Shown: positions 5,746 to 11,840 of the stretch, in pieces
Layout of the letters: the number at the start of each line of letters is the position of its first letter
Position numbering within the stretch: position 1 is the first letter of the stretch
Assembly: GCA_019323195.1 (NCBI GenBank)
Contig: JAHWHQ010000014.1
Coordinates: forward strand, 1 to 11,840
Source: Candidatus Woesearchaeota archaeon
Lineage (GTDB): Archaea > Nanobdellota > Nanobdellia > Woesearchaeales > JACPBV01
Length of the DNA: 11,840 bases
Direction: 5' to 3'
Notes under the pieces: model-generated
Told to the model about the DNA's origin: nothing
Database searches by the model: none
The model's input: only the letters and a program-made list of their open reading frames with translations
Translations under genes and position numbers: made by a program

Positions 5746-7638
5746 ATGGAATATAAAGGACTGACACTGGACAGATTCCAGGAGGACTCGATCAGGGCCA
5801 TCGATAATAACCATTCTGTCGTTGTTTCAGCGCCTACAGGCTCAGGCAAGACCCTTATCGCGGACTATATCATAAACAAATACCTGAAAAAAGGGGTCAG
5901 GGTGATATATACTGCGCCTATAAAGGCGCTTTCCAACCAGAAATATAAGGAATTCACGTCTGATTACGGCAGGGAAAGCATAGGCCTCTTGACCGGCGAC
6001 GTGGTCATAAACCCCGGCGCTCCGATACTCATCATGACAACAGAGATATACAGGAATATGGTGCTTACAGATGATGAGATGATCGGGCAGATATCCTATG
6101 TTGTCTTTGACGAGATCCATTATATCAACGACGTAGAGAGGGGATATGTATGGGAGGAGTCGATCATATTCTCCAGATCCCATGTAAGATTCTTATGCCT
6201 TTCCGCTACGATCCCCAATGCAGAAGAGTTTGCATCCTGGATACATTCAATAAAGAAACACAAGGTAGAGACCATCAGGCATGAGCATAGGCCTGTCCCC
6301 CTGCATAAGAACTTCTATGATTCCATGCTTGGTATAACCACGCTTGAAGAGATCAAGGATGCTAAAGACATCCCGGATTATGACCGTGTCATGCGCAGAA
6401 GAGGGAGAAGAAGGCCAAGGATAAGGCCCCCTAACCATATCGAGCTCATAAAGGAGATAAGGGATAAGCTGCCATGCTTTTTCTTCAATTTTTCCAGGCA
6501 GGGCTGCCAGGATTGCGCATTTGAGCTTTTCCGGGCAAGGATCTTCAGCGCAAATCCCGAGGTCAGCTCATTCATAAGAAAAAGGCTGGAAGGGGCTGCC
6601 CCTGAGATCAAAAGCCTCAAGTCTACAAGGATATTGAGGGAAACCCTTCCGTACGGCATCGGTTTCCACCATGCCGGGCTTATACCATTGATAAAAGGCA
6701 TCGTAGAAGAGCTTTTCTCAAAAGGCATGATAAAGGTGCTGTACACGACCGAGACATTCGCAGTCGGGATAAACATGCCGGCAAAGACCGTGGCTTTCCA
6801 GTCCCTCAGAAAATTTGACGGGTCCATCTTCAGGTTCCTGAATTCCAAGGAATATTTCCAGATCGCAGGAAGGGCAGGAAGAAGAGGGATCGACAAAGAA
6901 GGGTTTGTCTATGCTATGGTCGACAGGAGGGACTTTGATTATCCTCTCTTAAATAGGATAACATACAGGGATATAGAGCCTATCAGGTCCCAGTTCAGGC
7001 TATCGGTCAATACCGTCCTTAACCTTATAAAGCGGCATACAGAAGAAGAGATAAGGAGGATACTGAGGATGAGCTTCTATACATACCAGCAGGATTTCAA
7101 GGGTGAGGTCCAGAACTCTTTCAACAGCACAAAAAAGAAGCTAATCAGGATGGGCTATGTCAAAGAAGGGAAGCTCACCGAAAAGGGTGAATTCTCATCA
7201 AGGATATACGCTGACGAGATAATAACAGGAGAGATATTTGCCACAGGCCTCTACAGGGAGCTTAATGAATACCAGATGATGCTTCTTATCGCGTGCTTAT
7301 GCTATGAGCCGAGGGAAAAGACTGAGTTCTACAGGACATACCCTTCGCAATTCCTGAACGAGCTTAGGGGGAAGGTCCGCGGCAGGCATATGCTGAAAAG
7401 GTTCAGCCACATGGATAAGCTGACTGCCATGGTCCATCCATGCTATCATGGAAGAAGCATATTTGATATCATGAAAAACACAAATTTTCTTGAAGGGGAT
7501 GTTATAAGGTTTTTCAGGCAGATGCTTGACCGCCTTTCGCAGATAAGGGGGGCTACTGCGGATGAAAGGCTGAAGCTTATGGTCAAAAACTGCCAGGACC
7601 TGATTATCGTCTCGCTCTCTGACATTGACAGCATATGA
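5746..7638 (+). CDS. Compact Mtr4/Ski2-type superfamily 2 RNA helicase with DSHCT domain
   Basis: This is a DExH-box ATPase of the Mtr4/Ski2/HelY group, expected to unwind RNA and hand it to degradation or processing enzymes in the cytosol. Over 630 residues it shows a Q-like FQEDSI (11-16), Walker A APTGSGKT (29-36), DEIH (122-125), LSATIPN (152-158), FHHAG (307-311), motif V TETFAVGINMPAKT (335-348) and motif VI QIAGRAGRRGID (372-383). A winged-helix part follows (about 412-500, SQFRLSVNTVLNLI then LIRMGYV). The end (about 555-630), with EGDVIRFFRQMLDRL, resembles the DSHCT helical bundle. GRAGRRGID separates it from Hel308, which has GRAGRP. Eukaryotic Mtr4 is about 1,070 residues; the arch/KOW insertion is missing here because the winged helix runs straight on at about 450-470. 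A basic patch (216-228) lies between the RecA domains. It follows fttA but has its own promoter. Confidence 0.9.
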   Translation: MEYKGLTLDRFQEDSIRAIDNNHSVVVSAPTGSGKTLIADYIINKYLKKGVRVIYTAPIKALSNQKYKEFTSDYGRESIGLLTGDVVINPGAPILIMTTEIYRNMVLTDDEMIGQISYVVFDEIHYINDVERGYVWEESIIFSRSHVRFLCLSATIPNAEEFASWIHSIKKHKVETIRHEHRPVPLHKNFYDSMLGITTLEEIKDAKDIPDYDRVMRRRGRRRPRIRPPNHIELIKEIRDKLPCFFFNFSRQGCQDCAFELFRARIFSANPEVSSFIRKRLEGAAPEIKSLKSTRILRETLPYGIGFHHAGLIPLIKGIVEELFSKGMIKVLYTTETFAVGINMPAKTVAFQSLRKFDGSIFRFLNSKEYFQIAGRAGRRGIDKEGFVYAMVDRRDFDYPLLNRITYRDIEPIRSQFRLSVNTVLNLIKRHTEEEIRRILRMSFYTYQQDFKGEVQNSFNSTKKKLIRMGYVKEGKLTEKGEFSSRIYADEIITGEIFATGLYRELNEYQMMLLIACLCYEPREKTEFYRTYPSQFLNELRGKVRGRHMLKRFSHMDKLTAMVHPCYHGRSIFDIMKNTNFLEGDVIRFFRQMLDRLSQIRGATADERLKLMVKNCQDLIIVSLSDIDSI

Positions 7639-7716
7639 GCAATAGGCTTCATCCATAAAATGAAGGTTGCCATCAAGTTCGTGAGCGATGCATCCTCTAA
7701 CACATGCTGAGTGGAG

Positions 7717-7764
7717 GGGGTCAGTTAAATTTTGTTGAACAAAATTTTGGCGTTTAGCTGCCCC
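7717..7764. repeat. Imperfect inverted repeat enclosing a perfect 21-base palindrome
   Basis: Outer arms GGGGTCAGTTAAA (7717-7729) and TTTAGCTGCCCC (7753-7764) pair over 12 positions with one bulged T and one G-T wobble. Inside, AAATTTTGTT (7727-7736) and AACAAAATTT (7738-7747) are perfect mirror complements around a single G. The inner and outer pairings share only three A residues. A structured RNA end, a protein-binding palindrome or a MITE-like element are all possible. Confidence 0.6.
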
Positions 7765-7827
7765 TTACGGGGAGGGGCCGCTCTTAAAGAAATGGCAGGC
7801 TCCGAGCGAGCCGATGGCAACCCCGAA

Positions 7828-7840
7828 GGATTTTATGGAT
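7828..7840 (+). promoter_or_regulatory. Weak TATA-like element before the small Cys-rich gene
   Basis: GGATTTTATGGAT (7828-7840) resembles a TATA box. It is centred about 19 bases before the ATG at 7853, too close for that codon, but about 58 before the in-frame ATG at 7892. The latter would give a leader of roughly 30 bases. This slightly favours the shorter form of the protein. Confidence 0.25.
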
Positions 7841-7852
7841 AAAGCTTGAGCA

Positions 7853-8317
7853 ATGAAAAAGAATATAGGCAACTGCATAAATACTATTCCGATGTATGAG
7901 TTCAATCCTGACGGAAGCATCAGGCTGCCTGAGCGGCTGGAAAAGAATATCGAGGAAAACAGAGAAAAGCTCAAGCGCCAAAGATGCATAAGGATAAAAA
8001 GAAATGTTGTAAGCTTCACATCACCAAAAAAGTGCATCCTCCGGATAACCCTTTCAGAAGCCCTGCCGGACAGCAGGTTTATAGAGACTATCTACAGGTA
8101 TTTCAGTGAAAAATCATCTGTCCCAACTAAGATAAGCAGGACCAATGAAAAAGAGTTTGAAATTGAGATAGGAACTGACTTCAGGAGGTGCACTGACTGC
8201 ATCTCCCTTATAGGCAGGTACCATGAATTCCTGGAAGGGAACATAATAGACGAGAAAGGCAGCTGCACCTTTGACAGTATGAAGAAGGATTTCTGCTATG
8301 AGGACTATTTCGGCTGA
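7853..8317 (+). CDS. Small Cys-rich protein of unknown function
   Basis: I do not recognise a named family. The 154-residue soluble protein begins, after a short lead, with MYEFNPDGSIRLP (14-26). This is followed by a charged helix (27-44), strand-rich segments around Cys45 and Cys61 (KKCILRI), RFIETIYRYFSE (75-86), a CxxC at Cys113-Cys116, then Cys138 and Cys148. The evenly spread cysteines, including one CxxC, suggest a structural zinc site; that is inference. There is no signal peptide or membrane segment. Composition matches the core genes, so it looks like resident DNA. The start is uncertain: the ATG at 7853 has no SD, and the ATG at 7892 (residue 14) fits the possible TATA better and leaves FNPDGS near the N-terminus. 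It ends tail to tail with the minus-strand secretion operon, with 9 bases between stops. Confidence 0.8.
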   Translation: MKKNIGNCINTIPMYEFNPDGSIRLPERLEKNIEENREKLKRQRCIRIKRNVVSFTSPKKCILRITLSEALPDSRFIETIYRYFSEKSSVPTKISRTNEKEFEIEIGTDFRRCTDCISLIGRYHEFLEGNIIDEKGSCTFDSMKKDFCYEDYFG

Positions 8318-8326
8318 CCTAACCTG

Positions 8327-9301
8327 CTACACCATAAAAAACCCGCTGAGCATGTTCTTTATCGCAAACCTTATCAGGAAGAATATGCAGACGCTGAAGA
8401 CAACCAGAAATGGCATGAACCTTATGCCTTCCCTCTCCTTTCCTTTTGATATAAGGCCCAGGATCAGAGAGCCGAGTATTGAGGATGTCACAAGGAAAAC
8501 TATTGAAAACAGTATCACGAAGTTGATCGATATGCTCACTGATGTAAAGGTTACCGGAAGCGCCCCTGCAAGGGAAGTCTCAGGCATCTCAATAGAGCCT
8601 AAGGTCTGCGCCATGACTTCAACAAGGAAAGAGCTTAAGCCGAACAGCAGCGGCGACCCGAAGCAGACAGCGACAGATATGAAGATTATATAGGTCATCA
8701 CATTAGCCCTTATCCTGCTGTCGACCATCTTCTCCCTACGAAGGTTCCTTGCTGTCTGCTCAAGCAAGGAAGCTAATTCCCCGCCTGACTTCAGCCCTGA
8801 GACTATAAGGGCGACTGTCTTGCTCAGCATCTCGCTCTTGATCTTCTTTGACATATCCACCAGCGCGCTGCTTATCTCCTTCCCCATTGTTACTGCCTTC
8901 CCTACCTGGTGGATCTCATCCTGGAAAGGCCCGAATTCAGTCCTTGCGGACAAAAGCAGGGCCTTGTCAGTGGTCAGCCCTGCCCTCAGGTTTGAGGACA
9001 TAAGCTGCAGCACATCAGGCAGTATGCTCTCCACAAACTTGGCCTTTGTATCTGCCCTTAGAACAAGAAAGAAATAAAAGAATATCTGGATCAGGAAGAA
9101 TATCCCTATAAAAGACAGCCAGAACGGCAGTGTGACAAACAGCCCCATATAAAAGGTAATCGCCAGCGCCAGGAGCGCGCCAAAGACCGCTACAAAACCT
9201 ATAAACCTGTCGCTGTTTACCTTAATGCCCGAATAAGTGAGCAGATTAAGGTAATCATTCCTTAATTTTTTCGGGTAAAACCTCGCAAATGATCTGTACA
9301 T
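8327..9301 (-). CDS. GspF/TadC-like membrane platform protein (type IV pilus/secretion), second copy
   Basis: This is an inner-membrane platform protein of the type II secretion/type IV pilus family (T2SSF domain), which couples the cytosolic ATPase to filament assembly. From the ATG at 9301 it has 324 residues, with hydrophobic segments at about 33-52, 57-82, 201-226, 258-284 and 296-313. The cytosolic T2SSF helical part lies between the second and third (about 92-190), with LPDVLQLMSSNLRAG and the second-half SGLKSGGELASLLEQTA. Archaeal FlaJ-type proteins usually carry two such domains in one chain; here each domain has its own protein, as in bacterial TadB/TadC. A TTG two codons upstream (9307) has AGGA seven bases before it and is an alternative start. 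It is the last gene of the operon, 15 bases after the preceding stop. Confidence 0.88.
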   Translation of the reverse strand: MYRSFARFYPKKLRNDYLNLLTYSGIKVNSDRFIGFVAVFGALLALAITFYMGLFVTLPFWLSFIGIFFLIQIFFYFFLVLRADTKAKFVESILPDVLQLMSSNLRAGLTTDKALLLSARTEFGPFQDEIHQVGKAVTMGKEISSALVDMSKKIKSEMLSKTVALIVSGLKSGGELASLLEQTARNLRREKMVDSRIRANVMTYIIFISVAVCFGSPLLFGLSSFLVEVMAQTLGSIEMPETSLAGALPVTFTSVSISINFVILFSIVFLVTSSILGSLILGLISKGKEREGIRFMPFLVVFSVCIFFLIRFAIKNMLSGFFMV

Positions 9302-9316
9302 TTTCAAGCAAAAATC

Positions 9317-10207
9317 CTAGTCTCTCAGCAGGTTGGGCCTCTTTGATTTTATTATGCCCATGAACATGATCTGGAAAAAGATTATGATGCCGTAAAGCCC
9401 CCAGAATATCAGCTTTGTTGCAAATTCAGACATGCTGATGAAAGACGAGAGTATGATCAGGAAAGTCATGCCCAAAGAAGGGGCTATTACAACAGCCAGC
9501 ATATAAAACATGGCCAGTGGATTGAGCTGCGAGCCGTATCTCTGTATCTGCAGGATCTGCTCCTCTGACAATGAGTCAATGATCTCATTGACAACAGAAG
9601 ACATGTCAGCCCCTGACTTCATCCCGTTAACAAGCTGCCATATTGCCCTCCTGAAGAACAGGGAGGGGTTGACAGCCGCCATCTCCTCCAGCGTCTCCAC
9701 TTGCGGCTTGCCTGCATTTATCTCCCTGACAACCCTTGAGAACTCCCTTGACACCTCCCCGTAATCGCCCTTTGACATATTGACAAGGATATCAAACAAT
9801 GGGACTCCCGAATTAAGCTGGATCAGTATGTTCTGAAGTGCAGCCAGCATATTCCTCTCAATGCTTTTGATCCTCCTATGCGAATACAGCTTAGGGTATG
9901 CGATCTGCTGCATAAAGACAAAAAGCGTTATTACCGCTGTTATCACCAGCCCAAACGAGAGAAATTTTTCAACCCCTGCAAAAAGAAGGATGAGGATAAA
10001 AAAAGTACCAAAAAATACAAGGAACATAAGGCAGGAGACAATGGACATGCCAAGGTATTCCTTTACTGAAAAATCCAGCTCTGCCTGCTTCAGGTTCAGC
10101 TTCAGGAAAGGGAAAAGGCCTCCCAGGTAGTCTGCTATGCCATAAAAAGGAGGCGATATGTTCCTCAGGGCCTTTACCGGCAGCAATGAATAAGGCAGCT
10201 TAAACAT
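9317..10207 (-). CDS. GspF/TadB-like membrane platform protein (type IV pilus/secretion), first copy
   Basis: This is the first of two one-domain T2SSF platform proteins, expected to sit in the cytoplasmic membrane above the ATPase encoded just upstream. From the ATG at 10207 it has 296 residues: a cytosolic N-terminus with PFYGIADYLGGLFPFLK (20-36), hydrophobic segments at about 52-77 and 83-103, a cytosolic helical T2SSF part (about 110-225, including ALQNILIQLNSGVPLFDIL and QLVNGMKSGADMSSVV), then hydrophobic segments at about 230-256 and 264-286. The start is decided by GTGATCC (10210-10216), a perfect match to the anti-SD, two bases before the ATG. A GTG at 10216 inside that SD is the longer alternative. 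The SD lies just after the ATPase stop, so translation is probably coupled. No pilin or prepilin peptidase is nearby. Confidence 0.88.
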   Translation of the reverse strand: MFKLPYSLLPVKALRNISPPFYGIADYLGGLFPFLKLNLKQAELDFSVKEYLGMSIVSCLMFLVFFGTFFILILLFAGVEKFLSFGLVITAVITLFVFMQQIAYPKLYSHRRIKSIERNMLAALQNILIQLNSGVPLFDILVNMSKGDYGEVSREFSRVVREINAGKPQVETLEEMAAVNPSLFFRRAIWQLVNGMKSGADMSSVVNEIIDSLSEEQILQIQRYGSQLNPLAMFYMLAVVIAPSLGMTFLIILSSFISMSEFATKLIFWGLYGIIIFFQIMFMGIIKSKRPNLLRD

Positions 10208-10217
10208 AAGGATCACT

Positions 10218-11723
10218 TCAGGTTTTTAACAGGGCTTCAGGCCCTGAATTCTTATTGGCCAGAGATTCCACAGAATCAGGGTCAAGGTAATAATGCTTGA
10301 TGAGCCTGCCGACATCCTCAAGGGTTCTTATATTCCTTTTGACCATATAGTCCAGTATCTTCTTCTTGCTCTTTAGGTCCCTGTTTATCTCGAACTGGCT
10401 TAATCCTGTATGCCTGCTAAGCTCCTCAAACAGCCTTGATGAGGGCGAATGCTGCACCATAGCGTCATTGGATGCCTTCCACCTGTAGAGGATATTGGGC
10501 TTTACTACGATCCTCCCGGATTCCTCGGACGTGATAAATTCCCCGACCTGGTAAGTCCTCCTTATCCCCCTTCTCCTGTCCCTGAACATCACAACATTAA
10601 GGTTAACCGCCCCAAGCAGGTTAGAGGGAACCTCTATCGGAGGGTTGATCAGGCGCTGGATAGTCTCATTTATCGAATCCGCGTGCACAGTTGCATACAC
10701 GCTATGTCCTGTATGCATGGCCTCGAACAAGACCTCTGCCTCCTGCTTTCTTCTCATCTCTCCCAGGATGATTCTGTCAGGCCTCATCCTCAGTGAGTTG
10801 ACAAGAAGATCAAGCATGGTAACCTCCCCTTTTCCCTCAGGATTGGGCTGCCTGGTAGTAAGCGGGCACCAATAAAGAAATTTTGGCAGCTGTAATTCCC
10901 TTGTATCCTCTATGCTTATAATGCGGTGATTAGGGGGTATAAAAGGCATGCAGACATTCAGGAAAGATGTTTTTCCTGAGGCGGTCCCGCCGCTTATCAG
11001 CACGTTCATCTCATACTGTATAGCAAGCCAGATAAGGGCGAACACCTCAGAATCAGATGTCTTATTAGCTATAAGGTCGGTAACTGTCCATGGGTCGCGG
11101 GCGAACTTCCTTATCGTGATGGTATTGCCCTTGTTTGAGATAGGGTAGAAAACGGCATTTGCCCTGTCCCCTGTTATAAGGTGAGCATCAAGCAAAGGGT
11201 TCAAGACAGTTATCTGCCTTCCTACCCTTCTTGCGATCGTGTTTGAAAAATTCTGTATCTGATCCTCAGACCCGATAATAACATCGCTCTCCAGCCACCC
11301 GTACTTCTTGTGGTAGACCCTCACAGGCTCCTCTGCGGAGTTCACCACAACCTCCTCCAGGTTTCCGTCATTAAGCAGGAATTCAATATTCCCGAACCCA
11401 AGCATTTCATGCAGCAAAATCCCTGTCAAAAATGATTTTTTTTCCTCCTCTATCCCTGGAAGCTTATCCTTAAAAATCTCAGCAGCCTTCTCCTTGAACC
11501 TTTTCTTCAGGCTGTAGACTACCTTTGGGTCGAGCATCTCCCCTGCTGACACCTTTACCTCTGCTATGAGCTTGTGCTTTATCTCATCAAGAAGCGCCAG
11601 GGTAGGTTTGCTCAGTTCAGGGACAGTAAGCCTATAGCTGCTGCTCATCCCCTTGCCGCCCATGATCCTCACATTAACCTTGACATCATCAGCCTTTACC
11701 GGGTACTTTTCTATCTCCTCCAT
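10218..11723 (-). CDS. Type IV pilus/type II secretion ATPase (VirB11/GspE/TadA-like)
   Basis: This is a cytosolic hexameric AAA-like ATPase that powers pilus or secretion filament assembly through the two membrane proteins encoded after it. It has 501 residues from the ATG at 11723. Counting from that Met, an N-terminal domain (about 1-215) includes LLHEMLGFGNIEFLL. The core has Walker A GGTASGKTS (245-253), the Asp box SIEDTRELQLP (270-280), Walker B RIILGEMR (317-324) and the His box HTGHSVYATVHADS (337-350). The C-terminal tail after 410 is alpha-helical and charged. All ATPase motifs are intact. The start is chosen on GGGGTGA (11726-11732) two bases before the ATG. The frame stays open to an ATG at 11753, adding ten basic residues that come from a tandem repeat, and is then closed by TAG. 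It overlaps the end of the upstream gene by 35 bases and ends one base before the GTG of the next gene's SD region. Confidence 0.93.
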   Translation of the reverse strand: MEEIEKYPVKADDVKVNVRIMGGKGMSSSYRLTVPELSKPTLALLDEIKHKLIAEVKVSAGEMLDPKVVYSLKKRFKEKAAEIFKDKLPGIEEEKKSFLTGILLHEMLGFGNIEFLLNDGNLEEVVVNSAEEPVRVYHKKYGWLESDVIIGSEDQIQNFSNTIARRVGRQITVLNPLLDAHLITGDRANAVFYPISNKGNTITIRKFARDPWTVTDLIANKTSDSEVFALIWLAIQYEMNVLISGGTASGKTSFLNVCMPFIPPNHRIISIEDTRELQLPKFLYWCPLTTRQPNPEGKGEVTMLDLLVNSLRMRPDRIILGEMRRKQEAEVLFEAMHTGHSVYATVHADSINETIQRLINPPIEVPSNLLGAVNLNVVMFRDRRRGIRRTYQVGEFITSEESGRIVVKPNILYRWKASNDAMVQHSPSSRLFEELSRHTGLSQFEINRDLKSKKKILDYMVKRNIRTLEDVGRLIKHYYLDPDSVESLANKNSGPEALLKT

Positions 11724-11840
11724 CTTCACCCCTTTCATCCTTCTTTTCCGCATCCTTCTTTCCTATATCCTTCTTTTCCGCATCCTTCTTTCCTATATCC
11801 TTCTTTTCCGCATCCTTCTTTTCCAGGATCTCAGCCCCTC
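11689..11840 (-). CDS. C-terminal tail of an unidentified protein with KKDAE/KKDIG repeats (5' end outside window)
   Basis: A minus-strand frame enters from the right edge (first full codon at 11838) and runs 49 residues to TGA at 11689-11691. It begins GAEILE, continues as alternating KKDAE and KKDIG pentapeptides, and ends RGEDGGDRKVPGKG. The other two frames through the repeat are closed by TAG or TGA close by, so this is the only long open one. It overlaps the ATPase start by 35 bases in another frame, as is common in tightly packed archaeal operons. The tail is highly charged and probably disordered or helical. It may be the first visible member of the secretion operon. Its domain identity cannot be judged from this fragment. 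Confidence 0.55.
   Translation of the reverse strand, partial: GAEILEKKDAEKKDIGKKDAEKKDIGKKDAEKKDERGEDGGDRKVPGKG
11737..11821. repeat. Tandem repeat, 30-base unit, about 2.8 copies
   Basis: The units 11741-11770 and 11771-11800 are identical, and a third continues identically from 11801 to 11821. Four matching bases extend the array left to 11737. Each unit is itself two related 15-base halves (TTCTTTTCCGCATCC and TTCTTTCCTATATCC), so about 5.7 half-units are present. On the minus strand each half encodes one pentapeptide, KKDAE or KKDIG. Perfect identity between copies suggests recent or ongoing slippage. Confidence 0.95.

Larger units (their letters stand above)
7639..7852. other. Gene-free stretch with several inverted repeats
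   Basis: No CDS is supported between the helicase and the next gene. Right after the helicase stop, CTTCAT/ATGAAG (7647-7665) can form a six-pair hairpin with a seven-base loop. A large imperfect inverted repeat (7717-7764) is listed separately. It is followed by CCCC-TTAC-GGGG (7761-7772) and GGCTC-CGAGC-GAGCC (7798-7812). No tRNA, C/D-box RNA or riboswitch was recognised. The piece may be a regulatory or terminator region, or the remains of a small mobile repeat. Confidence 0.4.

Noticed and set aside
3140..6900. Long antisense open frames inside psmB, fttA and the helicase
   Set aside because: They are shadows of strongly supported genes, with no start signals or family motifs of their own.
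9302..9307. TTG start two codons upstream of the second platform protein
   Set aside because: ATG at 9301 is the commoner start; the TTG has an AGGA seven bases upstream, so it remains a possible alternative.
11724..11753. ATPase start at the upstream ATG (11753)
   Set aside because: The ten extra residues are mostly repeat-derived Arg/Lys with no SD before them; GGGGTGA precedes the ATG at 11723. The longer form cannot be fully excluded.
11737..11821. CRISPR-like array
   Set aside because: The units are directly adjacent with no unique spacers and encode a regular peptide repeat.

Overview
The window looks like a piece of an archaeal chromosome, most plausibly from a small-genome DPANN-type lineage (Woesearchaeota/Pacearchaeota-like). 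This rests on an archaeal 20S proteasome beta subunit, the archaeal termination/cleavage nuclease FttA (aCPSF1), a compact Mtr4/Ski2-type helicase, a single VirB11/GspE-type ATPase with two one-domain GspF-type membrane proteins, TATA-box promoters at leaderless spacing, and GGTGATCC-type Shine-Dalgarno sequences. The phylum is inference from gene style; no rRNA is present.

Layout: (1) 1-350, the 3' end of an AT-rich unknown gene (+), convergent with purD. (2) 351-1661, purD on the minus strand, with its own TATA box and SD. (3) 1662-1939, a gene-free stretch with the purD promoter, a hairpin followed by a T-rich tract (possible small RNA or terminator), and the promoter of the next gene. (4) 1940-2845, an AT-rich orphan gene whose Cys/His/Asp spacing suggests a papain- or transglutaminase-like hydrolase. 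(5) 2846-3038, a purine-rich, hairpin-forming spacer ending in the psmB promoter. (6) 3039-7638, an information-processing and turnover block: psmB, fttA, then an Mtr4-like helicase with its own leaderless promoter. (7) 7639-7852, a gene-free stretch with a large imperfect inverted repeat. (8) 7853-8317, a small Cys-rich conserved-looking protein of unknown function. (9) 8327-11840, a minus-strand operon entering from the right edge: the charged, tandem-repeat tail of an unidentified protein, overlapped by a type IV pilus/type II secretion-family ATPase, then two GspF/TadB-TadC-like membrane proteins. The small Cys-rich gene and this operon are tail to tail with only 9 bases between their stops.

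How the genes may work together: FttA cuts nascent RNA at U-rich 3' ends, and an Mtr4-like helicase would feed RNA to decay or processing machinery, so the fttA-helicase pair probably forms an RNA 3'-end/surveillance neighbourhood, with psmB representing the protein-turnover arm. The minus-strand operon encodes the motor and platform of a pilus or secretion machine, with no pilin inside the window. The two AT-rich unknown genes around purD have much lower GC than the core genes and are the likeliest recently acquired material. No rRNA, tRNA, CRISPR array, insertion sequence with a transposase, or replication origin could be recognised.
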